In this document: in pieces, positions 9,892-19,375 of the stretch
Layout of the letters: the number at the start of each line of letters is the position of its first letter
Position numbering within the stretch: position 1 is the stretch's first letter
Assembly: GCF_021165935.1 (NCBI RefSeq)
Contig: NZ_CP088953.1
Span: forward strand, 2,279,501-2,343,500
DNA: 64,000 bases
Reading direction: 5' to 3'
From: Microbulbifer elongatus
Lineage (GTDB): Bacteria > Pseudomonadota > Gammaproteobacteria > Pseudomonadales > Cellvibrionaceae
The notes under the pieces: generated by a model
Databases searched by the model: none
Seen by the model: only the letters and a program-made list of their open reading frames with translations
What the model was told of the DNA's origin: nothing
Program-made: the position numbers and the translations under genes

Positions 9892-9925
9892 AGGGCCACC
9901 CAGATATGACTCGGTGGCCCTTTTT
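9892..9925 (+). terminator. Rho-independent terminator after the sulfatase pair
   Basis: Ten-base arms (AAGGGCCACC and GGTGGCCCTT) around an 11-base loop end in a run of five T. It closes the sulfatase operon yet lies only 29 bases before the next start codon, so the downstream gene may depend on read-through or a promoter inside this gap. Confidence 0.85.
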
Positions 9926-9953
9926 GTGTGATTTTTGTCAAGGAGCACGTGTG

Positions 9954-11846
9954 ATGATAGCCAGGACAACTCTGGCAACAGCGCTGGTCGCTGTATGTAT
10001 TGGTTCCCTGCTGGGTTGCGACCGAAACGCTGAAGATGCGAAGCTGCAAAGAGAAGGTATACGCTTTTCTCCCGTTAATACGGGGTATTTCGGTCAGCAG
10101 AAGAACCTCCGTAAATGGGGGGCGCCAGCGGTGGCAGATCTGGACCAGGACGGGTGGCCAGACGTGATCTTAAACGATCATGGTTTTGGTGTGCGGGTTT
10201 TGTGGAACAATGAAGGGGAGTTCGGTAAACCTTTTGATCTGTTGATGGGGGATTCTCACGGGGTGTCCGTAGCCGACTTCGACCTGGACGGCGCCCTGGA
10301 GGTCGTGCTTTCCCGCGGTGGCGGCTCCGGCTCGAACGCACGCAATTCCGTCATTTACCGGGTGGATGGCGAGCGCAATTTCGAACGCCTGGAAGATTTT
10401 CCCGAGCCGCTGATACATATGCGCGGTCGTACCGTACAGTTTGCAGATCTCGATCACGATGGCGCCGTGGATTTATTGAACTTCGCGTTTCCCTCCAAAG
10501 AGAAGCGTGGAGAGAGTGAGAATTACCTGTATCGCAATACACAAAATGGCACCCTTGAGTTAGCCGGCCGCTTGAATGCCAGGGTGCATGGCGATGGGCA
10601 GCGAACCCTGATTACCGATATCGACGGCGATGGTCAGCAGGATCTTTTATTGTATGGCCATGGCCCCATCTCATTGCACCGCGGCCAGGGCGGTTTTGAC
10701 TTTGAGGAAGTGACGAAGCAGTGGCTACCGGCCAAATATCGGGATGTCACCAGTGCAGTAGAAATTGATTTCGACAACGACGGCGATTTCGATATTGTGC
10801 TGAGCCGGGCAAACGCGTTTGAAAGCGGTGAAACCTTTTACGATGAAGAAGCCGGGACCTGGGGATTCTACGTGCGCCGCGATAGTTTCGAATTCGACCT
10901 GGTGGCGGGTGACGTACTCAAGCTGGTCAATTACCAGAGCCCCTGGCCGCACCGGCAGATCTACATCGGCGAATCCGCCTATCAATACAAGTTCCCCGGT
11001 GAAACCCACAGCGGCAAAACCCTTGATCTGATTAACAGTGACTCCCTGGGCTGGCCCGATCATCAGGAAAAGCAGGGGTTACACGCCGGCTATATTGGCA
11101 ATAGTAACTGGCGAATCGGAGGCCAAATCTGGTCTCCTACCGCGGGTGTGGTAAAGGGGTTGGCAGAGAACCCGAGCCCGCAAAGCGATAAACACAAGGA
11201 TGCATTGAGCAACATCCTCCTGGAAAATCGCGATGGCAAATTCGTGGATGTTACTGCGCAGGCTGGCCTGGATGCTCCGTCTAACAGCACTGGTGTGGTA
11301 GTCGCGGATTTTGATAACGACGGCTACCAGGACCTGTTCTTCGTACAGCGTGGCAACCTGGTAACCCCCACAGAATCCAGCATCTATCGGAACAAGGGTA
11401 ACAAAACCTTCGAGGTAGTGCGCAACCATCAAGTGGTCTCTCACGACTTGGGCGCCTGGGGCCTCGGTGGTGTTGCCCTGGATTTTGATCGGGACGGAAA
11501 ACAGGACCTGTTGTATGCCAATGAACACGGCCAGTGGCACCTGTTCAAAAATCAGACCGGAAAGGCTGGAGAATCTCTCGTCATCGATCTGGGCGCAGGT
11601 GAGGCACCTGAGTTCACCCAGCTCGATGGCATCCTGCAGTTAAGCGCATGTGGCCAAACGCAAACCCGCCGGGTTGGTATTAGCAACGCCGGCTACGAGC
11701 GTGGTTACAACCGATATGTCTACTTTGGCTTGGCAGGCTGTTCAGAACCTGGGCAATTGACCGCTACCTGGACCAACGGGGAAACAGTAACGCAAACCCT
11801 TGAGCCGGCCGGCACCACCAAGGTGTCCCTGCTCGCAATGCATTAG
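9954..11846 (+). CDS. FG-GAP/VCBS-repeat lipoprotein with ASPIC/UnbV-like C-terminus
   Basis: 630-aa lipoprotein: a signal peptide ends in LLGC, with Cys22 the likely lipidation site. At least seven calcium-binding loops of the DxDxDG type (such as DLDQDGWPD, DIDGDGQQD, DFDNDGYQD) mark an integrin-like beta-propeller. The C-terminal about 90 residues resemble the ASPIC/UnbV module found with such repeats. The ATG was chosen because AAGGAG lies eight bases upstream. No catalytic motif is recognised. Its position behind two sulfatases suggests binding or presenting sulfated polysaccharide at the outer membrane, but that is inference. Confidence 0.85.
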   Translation: MIARTTLATALVAVCIGSLLGCDRNAEDAKLQREGIRFSPVNTGYFGQQKNLRKWGAPAVADLDQDGWPDVILNDHGFGVRVLWNNEGEFGKPFDLLMGDSHGVSVADFDLDGALEVVLSRGGGSGSNARNSVIYRVDGERNFERLEDFPEPLIHMRGRTVQFADLDHDGAVDLLNFAFPSKEKRGESENYLYRNTQNGTLELAGRLNARVHGDGQRTLITDIDGDGQQDLLLYGHGPISLHRGQGGFDFEEVTKQWLPAKYRDVTSAVEIDFDNDGDFDIVLSRANAFESGETFYDEEAGTWGFYVRRDSFEFDLVAGDVLKLVNYQSPWPHRQIYIGESAYQYKFPGETHSGKTLDLINSDSLGWPDHQEKQGLHAGYIGNSNWRIGGQIWSPTAGVVKGLAENPSPQSDKHKDALSNILLENRDGKFVDVTAQAGLDAPSNSTGVVVADFDNDGYQDLFFVQRGNLVTPTESSIYRNKGNKTFEVVRNHQVVSHDLGAWGLGGVALDFDRDGKQDLLYANEHGQWHLFKNQTGKAGESLVIDLGAGEAPEFTQLDGILQLSACGQTQTRRVGISNAGYERGYNRYVYFGLAGCSEPGQLTATWTNGETVTQTLEPAGTTKVSLLAMH

Positions 11847-11852
11847 CAGTGA

Positions 11853-12224
11853 TCAGGCGGGTTTTACGATCAATATCAGGGATTTTTCGTTGCCGTTTAG
11901 CCACCCGTGGGGTGTATTCGGCTTGAAGGTAATAAAGTCCCCTGCCTGATACCGCACACCCTCGGTGCGGTTTTCTTCCGCGTCGCCGGCATACAAGGTG
12001 CCGTGGCCGCTGGCCACGAAGGCGAGCCAGGCTTCATCCGAGGTGTGGATAGGGTATTCCACCGCGCCCGGCTCGATCTCAAACTGAAACATGAAAATAC
12101 CGGCATCTTCCACCGCGCGGGCTTTCCAGCCGGGCATATTTTCGTGGCTGGTGAATTCCGGGGCGTCGGTGGTTTCGATGCCGCTGGCGCCCTGGTGTTC
12201 GAACATGATGAGATGTTTGGACAT
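11853..12224 (-). CDS. Small cupin-domain protein
   Basis: 123-aa single-domain cupin. The barrel motifs are visible as YPIHTSDEAWLAFVASGHG (motif 1, with His and Glu ligands) and PNTPHGW (motif 2). It has no signal peptide or extra domain. It could be a metal-dependent isomerase, a dioxygenase-like enzyme or a ligand sensor. It is transcribed in the same direction as the CoA-transferase/aldehyde dehydrogenase set but lies beyond a terminator, so it may have its own promoter. The fold call is safe; the function is unknown. Confidence 0.8.
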   Translation of the reverse strand: MSKHLIMFEHQGASGIETTDAPEFTSHENMPGWKARAVEDAGIFMFQFEIEPGAVEYPIHTSDEAWLAFVASGHGTLYAGDAEENRTEGVRYQAGDFITFKPNTPHGWLNGNEKSLILIVKPA

Positions 12225-12261
12225 GGCGTTTTCTCTCTTTATTGTTTTGCTGCGTAATAAA

Positions 12262-12290
12262 ACGGGGGCTTATGCCCCCGTAGTGTTTAT
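12262..12290 (-). terminator. Rho-independent terminator between aldehyde dehydrogenase and cupin genes
   Basis: A perfect 8-base stem (ACGGGGGC and GCCCCCGT) with loop TTAT is followed on the minus strand by TTTATT. It closes the leftward operon that starts at the solute-binding-like gene. Confidence 0.85.
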
Positions 12291-12293
12291 TGT

Positions 12294-13739
12294 CTAGTTA
12301 CAATTTAAATACACTACGCGTTTTTGTAGATAGCCTTCGATGCCGTAGATGCCGTCCTCACCACCAATACCGCTGCGCTTGTGGCCAGAATGGTAGCCCT
12401 GGATATAGCCGACGATCTGTTTGTTTACGAATACGGTGCCTACTTCCAGGCGGCTGATGCCGTCCATGATTACCCGGTAGTCGTTGCTCCACAGGTAGCA
12501 GCTCAGGCCGTCGTTGCGGCAGTTTGTAATTTCCACCGCCTCATCGAACGAAGAAATTTTGACGATGGGCAGTACCGGGCCGAAAATCTCTTCGCGGGCG
12601 GCGGCCATGTCGGCGGTGACGTCTGTCAGTACCGTGGGCTGATACCAGTTGCCGTTTTCAAACTCGGCACCTTGCGGGCGCGCGCCGCCGCAGGCGAGGG
12701 TGGCGCCGGCGTTTATGGTTTCCTGCACGATGGAATCCACCCGGTCCAGCCCTTGCGCGGTAACCGCCGGGCCCATGCTGGGGTTGTCCATGGGGTTGCC
12801 CACGGTGAGGGCTTTGACTTTTTCCAGTACCTTGCGGGTGAATGCATCCGCGACCTTTTCGTGCACCAGCACCAGTTCGGCGCAGATACATACCTGGCCA
12901 CAGTTGGCGTAGCGGGAAATCACTACCGCATCCACGGCCTTGTCGATGTCCGCATCGTCCAGCACGATAAAAGAGGCCTTGCCGCCCAGCTCCAGAGAGA
13001 CCGCGGTGACATTTTCCGCTACTGCACGGCAGATGGCCTGGCCGGCGCGGATGCTGCCGGTAAGGGTAACCAGCTGGGTGATGGGACTTTTCACCAGGTG
13101 TTCGCCCACGGTAATACCGCTACCGCTGATGATATTGATCACGCCTTTGGGGATGCCCGCTTCTTCCACCACCTTGGCAAATTCCATGGCGGTGACCGGG
13201 GTGGCCTCATGGGGTTTGACGATCATGGTGTTGCCGGTAACCAGCGCCGGGCCAACCTTGCGGCCGATCAGTGCCAGTGGATAGTTGAAGGCACACAGGC
13301 CGACGGTAACGCCGTACGGGACTTTCTGGATCCACAGCTGTTCGCCGGCGGCGTCCGCGGGAAAAATATTGCCTTCGATACGGCGCGCGGCTTCGGCGGA
13401 ATAGGAGAGGTAGTTCAGGGTATCGTCGAACTCGCCGTAGGCTTCCGCAAGGGTTTTACCCTGTTCCAGTACCAGCAGGCGGGCGAACAGGTCGCGCTTG
13501 GGTTTGAGTGTGTCGATCAGGCGCAACAGATGGCGGCCGCGCTCGATGGCGGGTAGCATTTTCCAGCTCTGCAGTGCCTGTTGCGAAGAGGCCAGGGCGG
13601 CATCGGCCTGCTCAAGGGTACAGTCCGGTACGCTGGCAAATACTTCACCGGTTGCCGGGTTTTCTACGGCGACTTTCTCTGCGCTGTCTACCCATTGCCC
13701 GTCGATAAAGCACTGGTAGTGTTGTGCGGTGTTGCTCAT
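12294..13739 (-). CDS. AldA-like NAD-dependent aldehyde dehydrogenase
   Basis: 481-aa cytosolic aldehyde dehydrogenase. LELGGKA carries the general-base glutamate (Glu250) and NCGQVCIC the nucleophilic cysteine (Cys284); the NCGQVC-C form is typical of the lactaldehyde/glycolaldehyde branch (E. coli AldA). The start was set at the third of three close ATGs because GGAG lies at proper distance; earlier ATGs add four residues. It is a paralogue of the enzyme in the AHG block but sits last in a CoA-transferase operon, so it should make a short or sugar-derived acid. The substrate is not known. Confidence 0.9.
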   Translation of the reverse strand: MSNTAQHYQCFIDGQWVDSAEKVAVENPATGEVFASVPDCTLEQADAALASSQQALQSWKMLPAIERGRHLLRLIDTLKPKRDLFARLLVLEQGKTLAEAYGEFDDTLNYLSYSAEAARRIEGNIFPADAAGEQLWIQKVPYGVTVGLCAFNYPLALIGRKVGPALVTGNTMIVKPHEATPVTAMEFAKVVEEAGIPKGVINIISGSGITVGEHLVKSPITQLVTLTGSIRAGQAICRAVAENVTAVSLELGGKASFIVLDDADIDKAVDAVVISRYANCGQVCICAELVLVHEKVADAFTRKVLEKVKALTVGNPMDNPSMGPAVTAQGLDRVDSIVQETINAGATLACGGARPQGAEFENGNWYQPTVLTDVTADMAAAREEIFGPVLPIVKISSFDEAVEITNCRNDGLSCYLWSNDYRVIMDGISRLEVGTVFVNKQIVGYIQGYHSGHKRSGIGGEDGIYGIEGYLQKRVVYLNCN

Positions 13740-13818
13740 CATCTTCTCCATGGTGAGTGGCTTTTTCTATTTATTCGATTACTGCTTGATCGTTGCCACG
13801 ATTATTGATTACACGCTT

Positions 13819-14613
13819 TTACTGATTGAAAGACGGTTCCCGTTTTTCCACAAATGCGCGCAGTCCTTCTTCGGCATCGGCGGTTTCATACAGGGAGTCG
13901 GCCAGTTCCGCTTCCAGGGCCAGGGCGCGATCCAGCGGCAGTGAACTGCCTTCGCGCAGGGCGCGTTTGGTGGCGGCGAGGGCACGGCCGGGGCCGCGCG
14001 CCAGTTCTTCGGCAAATTCTGTGGTGCTTTCGGCCAGCGCTTCACCGTCGTAGATGCCATCCACCAGGCCGAACTCCTGGGCCTGTGCCAGACCAAAGGT
14101 GTCGCCGGTGAGAAGAATTTCCATGGCGGCGCGGCGGCCGATACGCCGCACCAGGCGCTGGGTGCCGCCATTGCCGGGAATCAGCCCCAGTTTGATCTCC
14201 GGCAGGCCAAAGCGGTAATTGCCTTCGGCGGCGAAAATGAAGTCGCAAGCCATGGCAATTTCCAGGCCGCCGCCGAGGCAGTGGCCGGTCACCTGGGCAA
14301 TATAGATCTTGCTGCTGTTTTCGATGGCATTGGCATTGGCGCGGGCCTGGGCAACCAGGGCGAGGTTCTGCTGCACCGAGTTGCTTTCAAATACTTTGAT
14401 GTCGGCACCCGCGCAAAAGAACCGTTCCAGTCCGCTTTCCAGTATTACCACGCGCACAGAATCGTCCTGCTCCAGGGTGCGAATGGCATCGCCAATCTCT
14501 CGCAAAAACTCTTCCGTGTAGGCGTTTGCCGGTGCCCGCTGCAGGGTAATGCGGGCAATGCCACTGGGTGACACTGTATGCAATACACGAGAGGGCGTTG
14601 GATTTGCACTCAT
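13819..14613 (-). CDS. Enoyl-CoA hydratase/isomerase family protein
   Basis: 264-aa crotonase-fold enzyme. CAGADIK and HCLGGGLEIA give the oxyanion and CoA-binding loops. Both catalytic acid positions of true hydratases are present as Glu118 (GGGLE) and Glu139 (LPE), which favours hydration/dehydration of a CoA thioester over other crotonase reactions. It lies downstream of two CoA-transferases, which could supply its thioester substrate. Length is normal and no targeting signal is visible. Confidence 0.92.
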   Translation of the reverse strand: MSANPTPSRVLHTVSPSGIARITLQRAPANAYTEEFLREIGDAIRTLEQDDSVRVVILESGLERFFCAGADIKVFESNSVQQNLALVAQARANANAIENSSKIYIAQVTGHCLGGGLEIAMACDFIFAAEGNYRFGLPEIKLGLIPGNGGTQRLVRRIGRRAAMEILLTGDTFGLAQAQEFGLVDGIYDGEALAESTTEFAEELARGPGRALAATKRALREGSSLPLDRALALEAELADSLYETADAEEGLRAFVEKREPSFNQ

Positions 14614-14629
14614 GACTATTTCCTTTCTC

Positions 14630-15820
14630 TCATTTTTGTTGTTTGTTTTTCAACGCGAGGTCGATGGCCGCCTGGTGTTGCCCCAGGTTCGGCGCGGGTT
14701 GATTACCCCATAACAGTTCGCCATCAAGCCGGATCGGGCAGCGGCTGGTGGTCAGGGGCGTGCCACTGGCCAGTGGTAGCGACTGCAGCATGTCGAGGGC
14801 GGTAAAGCCGTCGTGCTGCAGTAGTTGATCCCAGTCCAGGACTTCCGCACACCAGATATCTGCCGGTTCCAGTAATGACAGCCAGTGGCTGGTGGTCTGG
14901 GAGGGCAGGTGGTCGGCGAGTATCTGCTTGATCGCATCCCGTTCCTTGAACGCGACCCCTGGGGCTGCGTAGGGAAGTAGGGCGGGGCAGTCCAGCAGTT
15001 GCGCGAGGTCTTGTACTCGGCCCATCGACAGCGCGATGTAACCGTCCGCGGTGCGATAAAAACCGTAGGCGCCGGCGACCAGCGTGTGTGCGCCATTGAC
15101 TGCGGCGCGCTCGATCTTCTGTTGCTGGTCGTGGAGCAGGATGGTGAGCGGTTCAAACTGAAAATCCAGCATGGCTTCCAGCATACTGATTTCCACATGG
15201 GCGCCTTCACCGGAAAATTCACGGGCGAAGAGTGCGGCGAGGACACCCTGCACCAGCTGTGCGCCGGTAAAAATATCCGCGACCGGAACTCCCATGGCCA
15301 CGGGGCCATCGTCTTTGCTGCCGGATAGCCAGGTCAGGCCGGAAAGCGCCTGCAGCAATAGGTCCTGACCGGGGCGGTCTTTCCACGGGCCAGCGGTACC
15401 GTAGCCGGTGATTTCGCCGTACACGATGTTCGGATTGATTGCTTTTACCGCGGCGTAGTCCAGCCCCAGCCGCGCCATAACACCGGGGCGGAAGTTGGCG
15501 ATCAGGATATCCGCGCGGCGGATCAATGCGTGGATGTCTTCGCGGTGTGCGGGGTTTTTGAGGTCTGCGCAGTAGCTTTCCTTGTCGCGGTTGATGGCGT
15601 GGAACAGGGTGGATTCCCCGTCCAGTACGCAATCGGACAGGTACAGGTTGCGGCAGTCGTCGCCGCCTTCGGGACGCTCGATCTTGATCACCCGTGCACC
15701 CAGGTCCGCAAGGCGCAGTGCGGCGGAGGGGCCGGACAGGAACTGGGAGAAATCCAGCACCAGTGTTCCTTTCAATGGGCCGTCTACCGGAACGTCTAGC
15801 GGTCTGTCGGAAATATTCAT
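14630..15820 (-). CDS. CaiB/BaiF (type III) CoA-transferase, subunit or paralogue 2
   Basis: 396-aa family III CoA-transferase. The N-terminal block ([12 protein letters not shown]...[14 protein letters not shown]) binds CoA. Asp182 in VADIFTG occupies the place of the catalytic aspartate of formyl-CoA transferase. The start overlaps the end of the upstream paralogue by four bases, so the two are probably made together and may form a heteromer, as known for some tandem family III pairs. Donor and acceptor cannot be deduced; a hydroxy or sugar-derived acid made by the operon's aldehyde dehydrogenase is one possibility. Confidence 0.92.
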   Translation of the reverse strand: MNISDRPLDVPVDGPLKGTLVLDFSQFLSGPSAALRLADLGARVIKIERPEGGDDCRNLYLSDCVLDGESTLFHAINRDKESYCADLKNPAHREDIHALIRRADILIANFRPGVMARLGLDYAAVKAINPNIVYGEITGYGTAGPWKDRPGQDLLLQALSGLTWLSGSKDDGPVAMGVPVADIFTGAQLVQGVLAALFAREFSGEGAHVEISMLEAMLDFQFEPLTILLHDQQQKIERAAVNGAHTLVAGAYGFYRTADGYIALSMGRVQDLAQLLDCPALLPYAAPGVAFKERDAIKQILADHLPSQTTSHWLSLLEPADIWCAEVLDWDQLLQHDGFTALDMLQSLPLASGTPLTTSRCPIRLDGELLWGNQPAPNLGQHQAAIDLALKNKQQK

Positions 15821-16965
15821 GCAAGGGCCTCCAGAATACGCGCGGTATCGGCACCCAGTGCCGGTGCTGCCTTGGGGCTGACAAAAGGTTGTCCGTTAAT
15901 GCGAATCGGACAGCGGGTGGTGGTGACGGTAACGTTCTCGCCCGCACTATTTTGACGCTGTACCTGTAGCGGCATGGCCACCGCTTTGAAGGCCGGGTGT
16001 TGCAGTAGCTGATCGTAATCCAGTACTTCCGAGGCCCACAGTTTGTGCGCTTCCATACGCGCCAGCCAATAATCGGTGGTATTACTTTTCAGGCGTTCCG
16101 CGAGCATTTTTTTCAGCGCGTCGCGCTGGGCGAACGCCTGCTCGTCCGCCACATTTAATGCCGGGCATTCCAATGCGTTTGAGAGTGTTTCCAGGGAGCC
16201 CATGGAAATGGCAATCCACTGATCGCGGGTTTCGTAAATACCGTAGGGCGCACCGAGAAACGCGTGGGCGTTGGCCACTTCGCTGCGGCTTGGCATCTGT
16301 CGGCCGTTGTTGAGATAGGTGGTGAGTCCTTCAAACTGAAAATCCACCATGGATTCCAGCAGGCTGACTTCCACTTTTGCGCCGATGTTCTTTTTCTGGC
16401 GGCGCACCAGTGCCGCCAGAATGCCCTGGGCCAGGTGGGTGCCACAGAGCATGTCGGCGATGGCAAGCCCCAGGGGCACCGGGCCCTGATCCGCATTGCC
16501 GCTCAGCCAGCCCACACCGGAAACCGCCTGTGCCAGCAGGTCCTGTCCCGGTTTGTGTGCCCAGGGGCCGGTGTCGCCATAGCCGCTTACCTGGCCGTAA
16601 ACGATGGTGGGATTGATGGCTCTGACGCTGTCAAAATCCAGTCCGATTTTTTCCATCACGCCGGGGCGGAAGTTGTGCGTCATCACATCCGCCTGCTGAA
16701 TCAACTTGCGCACCTGTTCGAGGTCTTCGGCGCTTTTCAGGTTTGCACAAAAGGATTCTTTGTTGCGGTTGATGGTGTGGAACAACAGGCTGTCCCCGTC
16801 CACCCATAAATCTTTGGTGGCGAGGCTGCGGCAGGCATCGCCGCTGCCGGGGCGTTCGACTTTGATGACCCGCGCACCCAGGTCTGCCAGTCGCAGGCCC
16901 GCGTAGGGGCCTGCCAGGTACTGGCTGAATTCGAGAACGGTTATGCCCTTGAGAGGTTGCAGCAT
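15817..16965 (-). CDS. CaiB/BaiF (type III) CoA-transferase, subunit or paralogue 1
   Basis: 382-aa family III CoA-transferase, clearly paralogous to the next gene. The CoA-binding N-terminus ([19 protein letters not shown]) is intact, and Asp171 in IADMLCG is the expected catalytic aspartate. Both members therefore keep the catalytic residue, unlike heteromers in which one chain is inactive. Only three bases separate it from the solute-binding-like gene upstream. The cytosolic CoA chemistry beside a binding-protein fold is an unusual combination. Confidence 0.92.
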   Translation of the reverse strand: MLQPLKGITVLEFSQYLAGPYAGLRLADLGARVIKVERPGSGDACRSLATKDLWVDGDSLLFHTINRNKESFCANLKSAEDLEQVRKLIQQADVMTHNFRPGVMEKIGLDFDSVRAINPTIVYGQVSGYGDTGPWAHKPGQDLLAQAVSGVGWLSGNADQGPVPLGLAIADMLCGTHLAQGILAALVRRQKKNIGAKVEVSLLESMVDFQFEGLTTYLNNGRQMPSRSEVANAHAFLGAPYGIYETRDQWIAISMGSLETLSNALECPALNVADEQAFAQRDALKKMLAERLKSNTTDYWLARMEAHKLWASEVLDYDQLLQHPAFKAVAMPLQVQRQNSAGENVTVTTTRCPIRINGQPFVSPKAAPALGADTARILEALA

Positions 16966-16968
16966 GAA

Positions 16969-18174
16969 TTATCCCTGGTGTGACTTTACGTACAGCTGAT
17001 TGAGTTGTTGCAGCAGGGTTTCCGCATCGCCACCGTGCATCAGGTAGTTGCGAATGGGCGCACCGGAATTGTCCTGGAAGAACATATGCCCATGATAGCG
17101 TGGGCGTAGGAAGGCCCGGTCGAGCGTGGGCAGGGTGTTGGTGAAGTAGTTGTTGGTCAGATGATTGGCTGACTCACTGGTCCAGGCTTTGCGGTGCCCT
17201 GGCTGTCCGCCGTACTGGATGTAGAAGGAGGCCTGCAGCTCCGGGTTGCCGGCAAACTCTACGAATTGTGCGGCTACTTCCGCGTGCTTGGAATGTGCTG
17301 AAATGGCGAGGCCGGTCCCGCCCAGGGTGGTTTTCAGGTGTTCACCTTTGGGGCCTGCAGTCACGGTATCGCGGAATTCCAGCAACTTGCGCGCATAGCC
17401 GGGTTGCGCGTAATTGGCATAGCCGTAAGCGAAGGGGCAGTAGGCGAAGTCGTCGCTGCGGGTCATGGCCTCGTACACCTTGATCGGGTTCCAGTCGAAG
17501 CAGCGGCGATCCAGATTGTCGGATAGCGCCTTCAGCATGCCCAGGGCTTCGATACCCACCGCTTTGCTCACCACTTCTTCTTCGCCCACACAGGGATCTT
17601 CACCCATGGCGGAGCACAACATGTAGAAGTTCATCAGGGTGTCCTGGGGAATACTGGGCACCGCCACCAGGCCTTTTTCCGCCAGTGCCATCAGGTCTTC
17701 CCAGGTTCGGGGTTCTTCCAGCCCATTTTCTTGCAGCAGGTCCGGGCGCAAAGACGCTACCGGGGTGGCCGCGTCCAGTGCCAAAGCCCACTGCTGGCCA
17801 TCGTAGTGATAGGAAGTGTGGGAGTGCCCCACGGCGTTATCTGCCTGGTCCTTCAGGAAGGCGGAGGACAGGTGCTCGTCCAGGGGCAGGATGACCTTTT
17901 CCCGTGCGGCAAAACCAGTCCAGGGGTGGTCGATCACCAGCAGGTCGTAGCGGCTGGCGAGGTCATCGATGGGGTGGTCGGCAAAGGCCTGCAGCGAACG
18001 CTTGTCCCACTGGATGGTGACATTTGGGTTCAGTTCTTCAAAGCGCTGGGCCGCGGCCACCATGGGGGTAAAGCCACGGGTATGGTTCCAGGTCATGCCG
18101 CGCAGGACGATGGGTTCCGCCGCCTGCTGCATTGGGGCGCCTTGCTTCTCTTGGTCGTTGTCGGAGCTGCTCAT
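16969..18174 (-). CDS. Family 1 solute-binding-protein-like, no visible signal peptide
   Basis: 401-aa protein with the fold signature of ABC sugar-binding proteins: GMTWNHTRGFTPMVAAAQRFEELNPNV at the start of lobe 1, ALALDAATPVASLRPDLL, and TLGGTGLAISAHSKHAEVAAQF. The N-terminus (MSSSDNDQEKQGAPM...) is polar, with no signal peptide or lipobox, and no longer in-frame start rescues one. There are no ABC permease or ATPase genes nearby. It is first in the operon with two CoA-transferases. It may be a cytosolic ligand carrier or sensor, or be exported by an unseen route. Annotation as an ordinary periplasmic binding protein would be misleading. Confidence 0.8.
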   Translation of the reverse strand: MSSSDNDQEKQGAPMQQAAEPIVLRGMTWNHTRGFTPMVAAAQRFEELNPNVTIQWDKRSLQAFADHPIDDLASRYDLLVIDHPWTGFAAREKVILPLDEHLSSAFLKDQADNAVGHSHTSYHYDGQQWALALDAATPVASLRPDLLQENGLEEPRTWEDLMALAEKGLVAVPSIPQDTLMNFYMLCSAMGEDPCVGEEEVVSKAVGIEALGMLKALSDNLDRRCFDWNPIKVYEAMTRSDDFAYCPFAYGYANYAQPGYARKLLEFRDTVTAGPKGEHLKTTLGGTGLAISAHSKHAEVAAQFVEFAGNPELQASFYIQYGGQPGHRKAWTSESANHLTNNYFTNTLPTLDRAFLRPRYHGHMFFQDNSGAPIRNYLMHGGDAETLLQQLNQLYVKSHQG

Positions 18175-18286
18175 AGTTTTCTCTCGATTTTCTCCATAGT
18201 GTCTCTGGAGTGTCTCGCTGTGCGAGGCGCGGGCGCTGGTCCGGGATTGGGGGCACCCGCAGGTTGGCGGCTCATCAGGATTGTGT

Positions 18287-18319
18287 TTTTATATTTGAAA
18301 TTGTTGTTCAAGTATAAAA
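18287..18319. promoter_or_regulatory. Probable IclR operator in the divergent promoter region
   Basis: Thirteen-base arms TTTTATATTTGAA and TTCAAGTATAAAA match at 12 of 13 positions around seven bases. The site lies 32 bases before the iclR-type start and about 110 before the divergent solute-binding-like gene, a usual place for an autoregulating local IclR protein. Confidence 0.65.
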
Positions 18320-18351
18320 ATCGTTTTTTGGTGGTGTCAACCTGTGCTTAA

Positions 18352-19191
18352 ATGCGCAGACATACCAAACCGATAAATTGGATGGGTCAGGGGGAAGCGG
18401 TGCCCGAGAAAGTGAGCGAAAAGGCCGGCAGCCAGAAGAATGGCAATGGCGCGAATAAATACGCGGTGCCCGCGCTGGATAAGGCGCTGGAAATACTGGA
18501 GTTTCTCGCCGCGGAATCGCTGCCGCTGTCCCAGTCGGATATTGCCCAGGGGATCGGGCGTACCAATAGTGAGATCTTCCGGGTGCTGGTTGGCCTGGAG
18601 TCCCGGGGTTATCTGCTGCGGGATGAGGTGTCCGGTAAATACCGGGTGTCTCTCAAGCTGCTGGAGCTGACCCGTACCCTGTCGCCAGTATCGCAATTGC
18701 GCTTTGCGGCGCAGCCGGAGATGGAGGCGCTGGCGGCGCGTCTGGGCCAGTCCTGTCACCTGAGTGTGATCCACCAGGGGCAGCTGATGGTGGTGCTGCA
18801 GGTGCAGAGCCCCGGGCCGGTTTCCCTGTCGTTCAATGAGGGTACGCTTTTCCCGTTGCTGCAGACCGTTTCCGGGCGGGTGTTGGTGGCGAACTGTGAG
18901 GCTGGGCGCCGCGCCGGCCTTCTGGCTAAAACCACTGTCCAGGAAGGTGTGGCCGAGCTCGAACAGTCTTTGCTGTCGGTGCGCGATCAGGGGTTTGAAC
19001 TGCGGGCCAGTGAATTGACCGATGGCGTCACTGATTGCGCAGCTCTGGTAGGGCAGCCGGATGGGGCGACCATTGCCGCACTGGCGGTATCCAGCCTGAC
19101 ATCGGTAGTGGGTAAAAAGCTGGAGCGGGAAGAGCTGGTGCGGGCAGTGCGGGAATCTGCCGCGCGGATCAATGCGTCGCTTGGCCTCTGA
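18352..19191 (+). CDS. IclR-family transcriptional regulator
   Basis: 279-aa regulator. A winged helix-turn-helix occupies about residues 40-100 (ALDKALEILEFLAAES, then a recognition helix around GRTNSEIFRVLVGLE), followed by the IclR effector-binding domain to the end. The N-terminal 35 residues are polar and poorly defined, so a later start (such as the GTG at 18400) is possible. It is divergent from the CoA-transferase operon with a palindromic site between, so it probably controls that operon in response to its unknown substrate. Confidence 0.9.
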   Translation: MRRHTKPINWMGQGEAVPEKVSEKAGSQKNGNGANKYAVPALDKALEILEFLAAESLPLSQSDIAQGIGRTNSEIFRVLVGLESRGYLLRDEVSGKYRVSLKLLELTRTLSPVSQLRFAAQPEMEALAARLGQSCHLSVIHQGQLMVVLQVQSPGPVSLSFNEGTLFPLLQTVSGRVLVANCEAGRRAGLLAKTTVQEGVAELEQSLLSVRDQGFELRASELTDGVTDCAALVGQPDGATIAALAVSSLTSVVGKKLEREELVRAVRESAARINASLGL

Positions 19192-19215
19192 TCGGGGCGG
19201 TGAGACAACTATAAG

Positions 19216-19246
19216 AAATAAAAAAACGCCCCTGAAAAGGGGCGTT
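19216..19246 (-). terminator. Leftward rho-independent terminator
   Basis: Eight-base arms (AACGCCCC and GGGGCGTT) with a six-base loop are followed on the minus strand by TTTT and further T-rich sequence; the plus strand lacks a T-run. It is oriented to end dgoA transcription, now about 380 bases away because an inverted-repeat element lies between. About 130 bases between this hairpin and the element show nothing recognisable. Confidence 0.75.
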
Positions 19247-19375
19247 GAAGCGAGAGAAATGCTTGCATTGCGGTACAAGCAAAGGTCACGAAGAGTCAAT
19301 CGCAACTGACAAGGTGCACCGGATTCCATCACTTAGACAGTCCCCGGTGTAAGAGAGAAATCGTTCAGGCGCCTG

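Noticed and set aside
12381..13556. 391-codon plus-strand frame
   Set aside because: Antisense shadow of the AldA-like dehydrogenase, which has all family motifs; the shadow has none.
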